Assembly: GCF_003732665.1 (NCBI RefSeq)
Contig: NZ_MOBP01000023.1
Span: 186,001-250,000, forward strand
Reading direction: 5' to 3'
Source of the DNA: Pseudomonas frederiksbergensis
GTDB lineage: Bacteria > Pseudomonadota > Gammaproteobacteria > Pseudomonadales > Pseudomonadaceae
Length of the DNA stretch: 64,000 nt
Below, in pieces: positions 43,242 to 51,907 of the stretch. The stretch's first letter is position 1. Each line of letters opens with the position of its first letter. Under the pieces are notes generated by a model, which had not been told where the DNA came from, did no database searches, and worked only from the letters and a program-made list of their open reading frames with translations. The position numbers and the translations under genes were made by a program.

Positions 43242-43946
43242 TCAACGCCGGGCAATATCGGAGAAGTAGAACTTATCCAACGTATGCCGCGACTCGGTGT
43301 ATTCGAACTGCCGCCCATCCTGCAAAAACGTCTGGTTACTCACCACAATCACATGGCTCTGCCCATCCAGATCCAATAGCAGTTGATCGTCCTTGCCCCG
43401 GGGCACCGCTTCGATGGTGCGCTGGGCGTAGGCGATTTGCAGTTGCAGGGTTTGTTCGATGAAGGCGTAGATCGATTGTTCGGCGATGTCTCGGGACAGG
43501 CCGGGGATCACGTCGCTGACGAAATGGTTGATGTCGAGGATGACCCGTTTGCCGTCGATCCGCCGTACCCGTTTGATCCGCGTGATCAGGCTGCCTTCGT
43601 CGGCCTTGATGTGCTCTAGCAGCATGCCCTCCAGCGGTATCTGTTCGAACTCGACCACTTCGGTGCTGACGTCGTTGCCCAGGCGTGGGTAGGTTTCCTG
43701 GAAGCTGACGATGCCACCCAATTGAAATTCGATCGGGTTGGTCGACAGCACGAAGGTGCCTTTGCCGTGGACTTTCTGGGCGAAGCCACGCTCCTGCAAT
43801 TGCTCGATGGCCTTGCGCACGGTGCCGCGACTGGCCTGGTAGCTGTCCATCAGTTCGGTTTCGGAGGGCAACCGCGCGCCACGTTCCAGACGTTCGGTGG
43901 TGATGCTGGCAAGCAGATCGGTGTAGATCTGGTTGTATTTACTCAT
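43242..43946 (-). CDS. treR: Trehalose operon repressor TreR (GntR/HutC family)
   Basis: The 234-aa regulator starts MSKYNQIYTDLLASITTERLE, with the GntR winged helix (LPSETELMDSYQASRGTVRKAIEQL, about residues 25-52). A UTRA effector domain follows (SFQETYPRLG onwards). The frame extends upstream, but ATG 43946 is the family start. It is divergent from treP, and two identical-type operators lie between them, so trehalose-6-phosphate is the expected inducer. Confidence 0.93.
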   Translation of the reverse strand: MSKYNQIYTDLLASITTERLERGARLPSETELMDSYQASRGTVRKAIEQLQERGFAQKVHGKGTFVLSTNPIEFQLGGIVSFQETYPRLGNDVSTEVVEFEQIPLEGMLLEHIKADEGSLITRIKRVRRIDGKRVILDINHFVSDVIPGLSRDIAEQSIYAFIEQTLQLQIAYAQRTIEAVPRGKDDQLLLDLDGQSHVIVVSNQTFLQDGRQFEYTESRHTLDKFYFSDIARR

Positions 43947-44087
43947 GGGGATGGCTCTATGCCGCGCTGTACTCAAGGTTTTGAACCTTAAGGGCAGGGT
44001 AGGGAATTGTCCATGCGGCAATAGGTTTCTTTGACTTGAGGGGTAGGAAATTTCGCCGCCGGTCGGCTCCGGGACAAACAAAATCAA

Positions 44088-44134
44088 ACTCGTCTGTACG
44101 AGTTGTTGCTTTAACTCGTACAGACGAGTACTTT
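44088..44134 (+). promoter_or_regulatory. treP promoter with two TreR-type operators
   Basis: Operator 1 (44088-44103) and operator 2 (44114-44129) both have the form ACTCGT-N4-ACGAGT, with the centres 26 bases apart. They are inverted copies of each other (CTGT versus ACAG in the middle). A promoter TTGCTT (44106-44111) and TACTTT (44129-44134) with 17 bases between places operator 2 right in the spacer. TreR bound there would block RNA polymerase. Confidence 0.75.
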
Positions 44135-44183
44135 TCGTTTCGGCGTGCTGCCAATAACAAAAAACTACAGCGGAAGAACAAGC

Positions 44184-45626
44184 ATGAGCCACGACTATCC
44201 GAATATCGCCAGCGAGCTGCTTGTCAGCCTCGGTGGCAGCGACAACCTTGAGCAGGCCGCGCACTGCGTGACGCGTTTGCGCCTGGCCCTCAAGGACCCG
44301 AGCCTGGTCAACAGCGCCACGCTGAACCAGATCGATCTGGTCAAAGGCTCGTTCTTCACCGGTGGCCTGTTCCAGGTGGTGATCGGCCCCGGCGAAGTAG
44401 AAAAGGTCTACGCCGAATTGCGCCGGCAAACCGGTCTCGCGGCCTCGACCATCGCTGACGTTAAACAAAAGAGCGCCGACAAGATCAACGCCATGCAGCG
44501 TCTGGTGCGGGTGTTTTCCGACGTGTTCATGCCGATCCTGCCTGCGCTGGTGGTGGCCGGCCTGTTGATGGGCGTCAACAACCTGATTGGCGCCAAGGGC
44601 ATGTTCATTGAGGGCAAGACCCTACTCGATGCGTATCCGGGCCTTGACGGCATCTGGAGCCTGATCAACCTGATGGCCAACACGTCGTTCGTGTTCCTGC
44701 CAGCCCTGGTGGGTTGGTCGGCATCCAAGCGTTTTGGCGGCAGCGAAATCCTCGGCATCGTGCTTGGCCTGATGCTGGTGCACCCGGACCTGCTCAATGC
44801 CTGGAACTACGGCAAGGCCGTGGCTGGGCTCGATGGGCAGAGCCTGCCGTACTTCGATATTTTCGGCTGGTTCAAGATCGAGAAGGTCGGTTACCAAGGG
44901 CAGATCCTGCCGATCCTGCTGGCGGCCTATGTGATGAGCGTCATCGAAAAATGGCTGCGGGCGCGGGTGCCGAATGCCGTGCAATTGCTGGTGGTGCCAA
45001 TCACCACTCTCGTTGTTACCGGCGTGCTGGCGCTGGCGGTGATTGGTCCGGTGACCCGGCATTTGGGGATCCTGATCACCGAAGGCGTGGTCACCCTGTT
45101 TGACCTGGCGCCGATGGTCGGCGGGGCGATTTTCGGCCTGCTCTACGCACCGCTGGTGATCACCGGCATGCACCACATGTTCCTCGCCGTGGACTTGCAG
45201 CTTATTTCCACGCAGGGCGGCACCTTTATCTGGCCGATGATCGTCATGTCCAACCTCGCCCAAGGCAGCGCGGCACTGGCGGTGTTCTACATGACCCGCA
45301 ACGTGCGGGACAAAAGCATGGCCTCGACCTCGGCGATTTCCGCTTACTTCGGCATCACTGAGCCGGCGATGTTCGGCGTCAACCTGCGCTACAAATTTCC
45401 GTTCTATTCAGCGCTGATCGGCTCGGCCATGGGCTGCATCTTCCTGTCGCTGAACAAGGTCCAGGCCTCGGCGATTGGCGTCGGTGGCTTGCCCGGTTTC
45501 ATCTCGATCATTCCGCAGTTCATCCCGATGTTTGTCATCGGAATGATCATCGCCATGGTCGTGCCGTTTGTTTTGACCTGTGGGTTGAGCATGAAGATTG
45601 TTCGGCCGGGGTTTCGGGTTGCCTGA
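44184..45626 (+). CDS. treP: Trehalose PTS permease EIIBC, TreP
   Basis: The 480-aa protein has an N-terminal EIIB domain with the phospho-cysteine C28 in AHCVTRLRLAL. A membrane EIIC domain of about ten segments follows, with the family blocks GLLMGVNNLIGAKGMF and LVITGMHHMFLAVDLQL. It imports trehalose as trehalose-6-phosphate. ATG 44184 has a GGAAGAA ribosome site. It lacks its own EIIA, which is supplied by the fusion protein downstream. Confidence 0.93.
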   Translation: MSHDYPNIASELLVSLGGSDNLEQAAHCVTRLRLALKDPSLVNSATLNQIDLVKGSFFTGGLFQVVIGPGEVEKVYAELRRQTGLAASTIADVKQKSADKINAMQRLVRVFSDVFMPILPALVVAGLLMGVNNLIGAKGMFIEGKTLLDAYPGLDGIWSLINLMANTSFVFLPALVGWSASKRFGGSEILGIVLGLMLVHPDLLNAWNYGKAVAGLDGQSLPYFDIFGWFKIEKVGYQGQILPILLAAYVMSVIEKWLRARVPNAVQLLVVPITTLVVTGVLALAVIGPVTRHLGILITEGVVTLFDLAPMVGGAIFGLLYAPLVITGMHHMFLAVDLQLISTQGGTFIWPMIVMSNLAQGSAALAVFYMTRNVRDKSMASTSAISAYFGITEPAMFGVNLRYKFPFYSALIGSAMGCIFLSLNKVQASAIGVGGLPGFISIIPQFIPMFVIGMIIAMVVPFVLTCGLSMKIVRPGFRVA

Positions 45627-45635
45627 CAGATCGTA

Positions 45636-45700
45636 TTCGCGAGCAAGCCCGCTCCCACAGGTTGACCGCATTCCAATGTGGGAGCGGGCTTGCTCGCGAA
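45636..45700. repeat. Paired REP element, reversed arrangement
   Basis: TTCGCGAGCAAGCCCGCTCC begins at 45636; the inverted copy ends GCTCGCGAA at 45700, with about 17 bases in the middle. It lies in the short gap between treP and treC, so it is probably transcribed within the operon. Confidence 0.87.
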
Positions 45701-45745
45701 GGGGCCATAACGGTCACCGCATCAATTAATGGAAGGAATAGCGCC

Positions 45746-47395
45746 ATGCAAGACTGGCAACGTTCGGTGATCTACCAGATCTACCCGAAAAGCTTTCACA
45801 GCCACGCCGGCAACCCTACCGGGGATCTGCTCGGCGTCGTGGCCAAGCTCGACTACCTGCACTGGCTGGGCGTCGATTGCCTGTGGATCACGCCGTTCCT
45901 GCGTTCGCCCCAGCGCGACAACGGCTACGACATCAGCGATTACTACGCCATCGACCCGAGCTACGGGACCATGGCCGATTGCGAATTGCTGATCGCCGAG
46001 GCCGGCAAGCGCGGGATCAAGTTGATGCTCGACATCGTGGTCAACCACACCTCGATCGAGCACGAATGGTTCCAGCAGGCCCGCAGTAGCCTCGACAACC
46101 CATACCGCGATTTCTACATCTGGCGCGACCAGCCGAACAACTGGGAATCCAAGTTCGGTGGCTCGGCCTGGGAGTACGAAGCCCAGACCGGCCAGTACTT
46201 CCTGCACCTGTTCGACCACACCCAGGCTGACCTCAATTGGGACAACCCCAAGGTGCGCGCCGAGGTGTTCAAGATGATGCGCTTCTGGCGCGACAAAGGC
46301 GTCGGTGGTTTCCGTCTGGACGTGATCAACCTGATCTCCAAACCGGCGGACTTCCCCGAGGACAACAGCGACGGTCGGCGCTTCTACACCGACGGCCCGA
46401 ACGTCCACGAGTACTTGCAGCAGATGCACCGCGAAGTGTTTGAAGGCCACGACCTGATCAATGTCGGCGAAATGTCTTCCACCAGTCTTGAGCACTGCAT
46501 TCGTTATTCGCGGCCCGAGTCGAAAGAACTGTCGATGACCTTCAACTTTCATCACTTGAAAGTGGATTACCCGAACCTGCAAAAGTGGATTCGTGCCGAC
46601 TTCGACTTCCTGCAACTCAAGCGCATTCTTTCGGATTGGCAGACTGGCATGCAGGCCGGCGGTGGCTGGAATGCGTTGTTCTGGTGTAACCACGATCAGC
46701 CGCGAGTGGTGTCGCGTTTTGGTCACGACGGCGAGCATCGAGTGGTGTCGGCGAAGATGCTCGGCACCGCGCTGCATTTCCTCCAGGGCACTCCGTTCGT
46801 GTACCAGGGCGAAGAGTTGGGCATGACCAATCCGGGCTTCGATCACATCGATCAGTACCGGGATGTCGAGACCCTGAACATCCATCGCCTCCAACGCAAC
46901 GCCGGGGTCAGCGATGCCGACAACATGGCGGCGATCATGCAGAAATCCCGGGACAACGGCCGTACGCCGATGCACTGGAACGCCGAGCCGAACGCGGGTT
47001 TCAGCGTGGCCGAACCGTGGATCAGCGTGCCGGCCAACGCCGCGCAGATCAACGTCGCCAGCCAGTTCGACGACCCGGAATCGGTGCTGCATCACTACCG
47101 TCGGTTGATCGCGTTGCGCCGCGACGAAGCCTTGATGTCCGAGGGTGTGTACCGCCAGTTGCTGCCTGAACACAGCCAAATCTGGGCCTACACAAGGGAA
47201 GGTCAGGGCGAGCGATTACTGGTGTTGAACAACTTCTACGGCACAACCTGTGAAGTTGAGTTGCCGGATGAAGTGATCAGCGAAGCAATGACGCAACGAT
47301 TGGTGATCAGCAACTACCCGGACTGTCCGTCGCGTAAGCGGCAGGTGTTTCTACGGCCCTTTGAGTCGTTCGTGCTGCACCTGACCAACTACTAA
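45746..47395 (+). CDS. treC: Alpha,alpha-phosphotrehalase TreC
   Basis: The 549-aa GH13 enzyme starts MQDWQRSVIYQIYPKSFHSH after GGAAGGAA. Family motifs: DIVVNHTS, the nucleophile in GGFRLDVINLI, the acid in LINVGEMSS and FWCNHDQPR for the transition state. It splits trehalose-6-phosphate to glucose and glucose-6-phosphate. It follows treP in one operon. Confidence 0.95.
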   Translation: MQDWQRSVIYQIYPKSFHSHAGNPTGDLLGVVAKLDYLHWLGVDCLWITPFLRSPQRDNGYDISDYYAIDPSYGTMADCELLIAEAGKRGIKLMLDIVVNHTSIEHEWFQQARSSLDNPYRDFYIWRDQPNNWESKFGGSAWEYEAQTGQYFLHLFDHTQADLNWDNPKVRAEVFKMMRFWRDKGVGGFRLDVINLISKPADFPEDNSDGRRFYTDGPNVHEYLQQMHREVFEGHDLINVGEMSSTSLEHCIRYSRPESKELSMTFNFHHLKVDYPNLQKWIRADFDFLQLKRILSDWQTGMQAGGGWNALFWCNHDQPRVVSRFGHDGEHRVVSAKMLGTALHFLQGTPFVYQGEELGMTNPGFDHIDQYRDVETLNIHRLQRNAGVSDADNMAAIMQKSRDNGRTPMHWNAEPNAGFSVAEPWISVPANAAQINVASQFDDPESVLHHYRRLIALRRDEALMSEGVYRQLLPEHSQIWAYTREGQGERLLVLNNFYGTTCEVELPDEVISEAMTQRLVISNYPDCPSRKRQVFLRPFESFVLHLTNY

Positions 47396-47489
47396 ACAAG
47401 ACCCGTTTCAAAAACACGCAGAACACTGCGCGGGGGAGTTTTGCGCGCTGTTTTTGCTGCAACACACAATAAAAATAATGGGGTAGCAC

Positions 47490-48713
47490 TTGAAAACAAC
47501 AATAAATCGCAGCCTTGTCGCCGCGGGCGTGTGCCTGGCTTTGCCACTTTCAGCACAGGCGCTGGAGTTCGGCGGTTACTTGCGCAGCGGCGTCGGCACT
47601 TCGACCAACAGCGGCAAACAACAATGTTTTCAACTGCCGGGGGCGCAGACCAAATACCGCTTGGGCAACGAATGCGAACAGTACGCCGAACTTGAATTGC
47701 GCCAGGATCTTTACACCCTGGACGACGGCTCGGTGCTCAGCGTCGATGGCATGGCATCCCTGTATAACCAGTACGACAAGGACCTGACGTTCAACGGCGA
47801 CAACGGCTCGGTGCGCATGCCGCAGTTGTACGGGCAATGGTCGAACATGCCGAGCCTCAACGGCGGTTCGCTGTGGGCCGGGCGGCGCTACTACAAGCGG
47901 AACGATATCCACATTTCCGACTTCTACTATTGGAACCAGAGCGCCACCGGCGGCGGTGTCGAGGATGTGCTGATTGGCGATCTGAAATACAGCTACGCGT
48001 TCTCGCGCAAGGACAACCTGTACCAGAAGGACTACATCAACCGGCATGACTTCAACGTCGCCGGGTTCAAGACCAACCCCGGCGGTGAGCTGGAGGTGGG
48101 CCTGAGCTACATCGACAAACCCGACAGCCGCGACGCGCACCGGGGCTGGGCGATCACCACCCAGCATGTGCAGAAGGGTTTTCTCGGCGGCAAGAACAAA
48201 CTGGCCTTCCAGTACGGCGAAGGCCCCGGCACCGGATTGGGTTATACCGGTAACGTGCAGCTCGACGACCGCAATAAAAGTTATCGCGTGGTCGAGTTTT
48301 TCGACTGGCAGGTGACGCCACGATTCGGCGGGCAGATCGAGGCGGTGTACCAGAAAGACATTCGCCCGGACGGCGCCGACCAGAACTGGCTGTCCCTCGG
48401 GGTGCGCCCGGCCTATGCGATCACCGAACAGTTCAAACTGGTGACGGAGTTGGGTCACGATCAGGTCGAGGCACCCGGCGGGACGCGCAAGTTGAGCAAA
48501 TTCACCTTCGCCCCGACCTGGTCACCCAAGGGTCCGGAATTCTGGGCGCGCCCCGAGGTGCGTCTGTATTACACCTATGCGAGCTGGAACGAGGCGGCCA
48601 AACGGGCGGCCAATGAACTGGCGGCGGGCTCGGCGTTGTCCGACACCGGCGCCTTCGGCACGGCGCGCCACGGTTCCAATGTCGGATTGCAGGTCGAGTA
48701 CTGGTGGAAATAA
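47490..48713 (+). CDS. LamB-type maltoporin-like carbohydrate porin
   Basis: The 407-aa protein has a signal peptide (AALPLSAQA|LEF type) and the clear maltoporin pattern: FGGYLRSGVGTSTNSG, QQCFQLPGAQTKYRLGNE with two cysteines, WAGRRYYKRNDIHISDFYYW and a C-terminal aromatic strand VEYWWK. The start is a TTG (47490) with only a weak GGGG ribosome site; the upstream ATG at 47478 ends at once at a stop. In this cluster the natural ligand is trehalose. It is about 95 bases after treC. Confidence 0.9.
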   Translation: MKTTINRSLVAAGVCLALPLSAQALEFGGYLRSGVGTSTNSGKQQCFQLPGAQTKYRLGNECEQYAELELRQDLYTLDDGSVLSVDGMASLYNQYDKDLTFNGDNGSVRMPQLYGQWSNMPSLNGGSLWAGRRYYKRNDIHISDFYYWNQSATGGGVEDVLIGDLKYSYAFSRKDNLYQKDYINRHDFNVAGFKTNPGGELEVGLSYIDKPDSRDAHRGWAITTQHVQKGFLGGKNKLAFQYGEGPGTGLGYTGNVQLDDRNKSYRVVEFFDWQVTPRFGGQIEAVYQKDIRPDGADQNWLSLGVRPAYAITEQFKLVTELGHDQVEAPGGTRKLSKFTFAPTWSPKGPEFWARPEVRLYYTYASWNEAAKRAANELAAGSALSDTGAFGTARHGSNVGLQVEYWWK

Positions 48714-48724
48714 ACGCATAACCT

Positions 48725-48818
48725 CGTAGGAGCTGCCGAAGGCTGCGATCTTTTGATCTTTCGCTCCAGACTCAAGCGAGTCCAGGAGAAAAGATCGCAA
48801 CCTTCGGCAGCTCCTACG
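48725..48818. repeat. Paired REP element (GTAGGAGCTGCCGAAGGC class)
   Basis: CGTAGGAGCTGCCGAAGGCT begins at 48725 and its inverted copy ends GCAGCTCCTACG at 48818. One mismatch (GCTGCG versus CGCAAC) separates the arms. It is the paired form of the single repeat at 634-669. Confidence 0.86.
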
Positions 48819-48862
48819 GGTATCGCAGCGTCTTTTAAAAGAACAAAACAGCAGGTGACGTC

Positions 48863-51391
48863 ATGGCCACACCCCAACATTTGCAACTGCATGCGCCGCT
48901 GTCCGGCGTATTGATGCCACTGGACCTTGTCCCCGACCCGGTGTTTTCCACTCGGGTGATCGGCGATGGCCTGTGCATCGATCCGACTTCGAGCACCTTG
49001 TGCGCGCCGCTGGCCGGGGTGGTCAGCAATGTGCAGGCCAGTGGGCATGCGATCAGCATCACCGGGGAAAATGGCGTGCAGGTGTTGATGCACATCGGCC
49101 TCGACACGGTGAACCTGGCGGGCGATGGCTTCACGCGGTTGGTGGAGGAGGGTGAGCAGGTTGATGTCGGCCAGTCGCTGATCGAGTTCGATGCCGATTT
49201 TGTCGCGCTGAACGCCCGCAGCCTGCTGACATTGATGCTGGTGGTCAGCGGTGAGCCGTTTACGTGGCTGGTGCCCGAATCGGGCGTGGTCGACAGCGGC
49301 CAGCCGTTGCTTGATGTGAACACCGCAGGGCAAGCGGCGGATGACGTGGGCGCGGAGGAAGGCGAGGCACTGTTCTCCAAACCGGTGACCCTCGCCAACC
49401 CGAACGGCTTGCATGCGCGTCCGGCAGCGGTGTTTGCCCAGGCCGCCAAAAGATTTTCAGCGAGTATTTTCCTGCATAAAAAGCAGGACAGCGTGAACGC
49501 GAAATCCCTGGTGGCGATCATGACGCTGCAGACCGCTCACGGTGACGTGGTGCAAGTCAGCGCGGCGGGGCCCGATGCTGAAGAAGCGATCAAGACCCTG
49601 GCCGAGCTGTTGGCGTCGGGTTGCGGTGAAGCGGTGACGCCGCCGGTTGCGGCGAACGAGACCGAAGGTGTATCGCTGAAGGTGTTGCGCGGGGTTTGCG
49701 CATCGGCCGGATCGGCGTTTGGCCAAGTGGTGCAGATCACCGAACAGAAACTGGACATCGTTGAACTCGGCACCACTCCGCACGCTGAGCGCGATCATCT
49801 GGCCCGGGGCTTGGCCGAGGCATTGGCGGCCCTGCAACAACTGCGCGACAGCGCCGTTGGCGACGCGCAAGCAGATATCTTCAAGGCGCATCAGGAACTG
49901 CTCGAAGACCCGAGTTTGCTGGAAGTGGCTCAGGTGCTGATCAACGAAGGCAAAAGCGCTGCGTTCGCCTGGCGCGCGGCCACCGAGTCGACGGCAACTC
50001 TGTTCAAAAGCATGGGCAATGCCTTGTTGGCCGAGCGCGCGGCAGACTTGGCGGATGTCGGTCAGCGGGTGCTTAAACAGATTCTGGGTGTGCAGGATCA
50101 TGCAATCGATCTGCCGGACGGCGCGATCCTGATCGCCGAACAACTGACTCCCTCCCAGACCGCCGGGCTCGATACCCGCAAGGTGCTGGGCTTCGCCACG
50201 GTCGGCGGGGGCGCCACCAGCCACGTCGCGATTCTGGCCCGGGCCGCCGGGCTGCCGGCGATCTGCGGCTTACCGGTTCAAGTGCTGACACTGGCCAATG
50301 GCACCCAGGTTTTGCTCGACGCCGATAAGGGCGAGCTGCATCTGGACCCGGATCTGTCCGTCATCGAACAACTGCAAGCCAACCTTCAGCAACAACACAA
50401 ACGCCATCAACAGGACCTGGCCCACGCCTCGCTTGCCGCGTGCACCCGGGACGGTCATCACATCGAGGTCACGGCCAACGTCGCCTCGCTGGCGGAAACT
50501 GAACAGGCCATGACCCTTGGCGGCGAGGGCGTTGGGCTGTTGCGTTCGGAGTTCCTGTATCTGGACCGCCACCACGCGCCAAGCCACGACGAACAGGCGT
50601 CCACCTACAGCGCCATCGCCCGCGCCCTGGGCCCGACGCGCAATCTGGTGGTGCGCACCCTGGATGTCGGCGGCGACAAACCGCTGGCCTACGTGCCGAT
50701 GGACAGCGAAACCAACCCGTTCCTGGGCATGCGCGGGATTCGCCTGTGCCTGGAGCGTCCGCAACTGCTGCGCGATCAGTTCAAGGCCATCCTCAGCAGC
50801 GCTGGACTGGCCCGTTTGCACATCATGCTGCCGATGGTCGCGCAGCTCTCGGAGTTGCGCCTGGCGCGGCAACTGCTGGAGGAAGAGGCACTGGCGCTGG
50901 GCCTCACGGAATTGCCGAAACTGGGGATCATGATCGAAGTACCTGCCGCTGCGTTGATGGCGGACCTGTTTGCGCCCGAGGTGGATTTTTTCTCCATCGG
51001 CACCAACGACCTGACTCAATACACCCTGGCCATGGACCGCGATCACCCACGCCTCGCCAGTCAGGCCGACAGCTTTCACCCGTCGGTGCTGCGCTTGATC
51101 GCCACAACCATCAAAGCAGCCCATGCCCATGGCAAATGGGTCGGCGTGTGCGGTGCGCTGGCCTCGGAAACCCTGGCGACTCCGCTGCTGCTGGGGTTGG
51201 GGGTGGATGAGCTGTCGGTGAGCGTGCCGCTGATTCCGGCGGTAAAAGCGGCGGTGCGTGAAGTGGATCTGGCGGATTGCCAGGCCATCGCCCAGCAAGT
51301 ACTGGGGCTGGAAAGCGCCGAGCAAGTGCGCGAAGCGTTGCGGCTGTATCACGAGGCCACGGTCGATACTTCACTGGTTCTGGAGAACTGA
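48863..51391 (+). CDS. ptsP: PTS fusion protein EIIA(Glc)-HPr-EI
   Basis: The 842-aa protein has three phosphotransfer parts in order: an EIIA-Glc-type domain (residues 5-145, with H62 and the active H77 in VLMHIGLDT), HPr (about 172-255, H184 in NGLHARPAAV) and Enzyme I (about 275-840, H454 in GGGATSHVAILARAAG; PEP-binding EVDFFSIGTNDLTQYTLAMDRD). It can therefore pass phosphate from PEP to the EIIB of TreP. This layout resembles P. aeruginosa NagF. The symbol ptsP is also used for the separate EI-Ntr, so it is only a label. The EIIB-like gene follows after 2 bases. Confidence 0.92.
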   Translation: MATPQHLQLHAPLSGVLMPLDLVPDPVFSTRVIGDGLCIDPTSSTLCAPLAGVVSNVQASGHAISITGENGVQVLMHIGLDTVNLAGDGFTRLVEEGEQVDVGQSLIEFDADFVALNARSLLTLMLVVSGEPFTWLVPESGVVDSGQPLLDVNTAGQAADDVGAEEGEALFSKPVTLANPNGLHARPAAVFAQAAKRFSASIFLHKKQDSVNAKSLVAIMTLQTAHGDVVQVSAAGPDAEEAIKTLAELLASGCGEAVTPPVAANETEGVSLKVLRGVCASAGSAFGQVVQITEQKLDIVELGTTPHAERDHLARGLAEALAALQQLRDSAVGDAQADIFKAHQELLEDPSLLEVAQVLINEGKSAAFAWRAATESTATLFKSMGNALLAERAADLADVGQRVLKQILGVQDHAIDLPDGAILIAEQLTPSQTAGLDTRKVLGFATVGGGATSHVAILARAAGLPAICGLPVQVLTLANGTQVLLDADKGELHLDPDLSVIEQLQANLQQQHKRHQQDLAHASLAACTRDGHHIEVTANVASLAETEQAMTLGGEGVGLLRSEFLYLDRHHAPSHDEQASTYSAIARALGPTRNLVVRTLDVGGDKPLAYVPMDSETNPFLGMRGIRLCLERPQLLRDQFKAILSSAGLARLHIMLPMVAQLSELRLARQLLEEEALALGLTELPKLGIMIEVPAAALMADLFAPEVDFFSIGTNDLTQYTLAMDRDHPRLASQADSFHPSVLRLIATTIKAAHAHGKWVGVCGALASETLATPLLLGLGVDELSVSVPLIPAVKAAVREVDLADCQAIAQQVLGLESAEQVREALRLYHEATVDTSLVLEN

Positions 51392-51393
51392 GC

Positions 51394-51684
51394 ATGTTCG
51401 AGAAAATGCAGCGGGCGTTCTGGAAAGCCCTGACCCCGGATCTGGTGGTGGATGAGCCCAAGGTCGTGGCGCCAATGGTGTCGGGGTTGGCGCCGGCGAT
51501 TGTCGACGCGTTGGGCGGGGTGGATAACCTTAAATCGCAGAAATCGGTGGCGCTGACCCGGGTGCGGGTGGAGTTGCGGGATGTGCGGCGGGTGGATCGG
51601 CAGGCGTTGGATCGGGCGGGAGTGCCCGGCGTCATGCTGCTGGATGGCGGAGTGGCACACTTGATCACCGGCCTCCCACAATGA
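51394..51684 (+). CDS. EIIB-like small protein without the phospho-cysteine
   Basis: The 96-aa protein has the EIIB glucose-type fold: IVDALGGVDNLKSQKSVAL then TRVRVELRD, and VPGVMLLDGGVAHLITGL. In active EIIB domains the site reads C-x-T-R (C-V-T-R in TreP); here it is A53-L-T-R, and the whole protein contains no cysteine. It cannot be phosphorylated in the usual way, so it may regulate or stabilise PTS partners or be a decaying gene. It begins two bases after the EI fusion. The 3' end abuts the 111-base palindromic element. Confidence 0.8.
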   Translation: MFEKMQRAFWKALTPDLVVDEPKVVAPMVSGLAPAIVDALGGVDNLKSQKSVALTRVRVELRDVRRVDRQALDRAGVPGVMLLDGGVAHLITGLPQ

Positions 51685-51793
51685 TCGTTCCCACGCTCCG
51701 CGTGGGAATGCAGCCCGGGACGCTCCGCGTCCCATTCAAAGCCGAACGCGGAGCGTCCGTTGAGGCATTCCCACGCAGAGCGTGGGAACGATC
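51683..51793. repeat. Long palindromic element, 111 bases, copy 2
   Basis: It runs from GATCGTTCCCACGCTCCGCG to GCAGAGCGTGGGAACGATC. Compared with copy 1 (32657-32769) it shares the outer and inner inverted pairs, while the central 10-15 bases (CATTCAAAGCCGAAC versus CATTCGGGAGCTGGAAC) differ. It overlaps the stop of the EIIB-like gene by two bases. Confidence 0.88.
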
Positions 51794-51907
51794 ACCTCTC
51801 CTGCGGCCATCCGCCGCCCCGCCCTTACTGTTTCTCAACCGCAGGTGTATCGTATTCGCCTTTTGCGGGCCCCTGGCCCGTCGCTGATACGTGAGGTAGT
51901 TGAGTTC

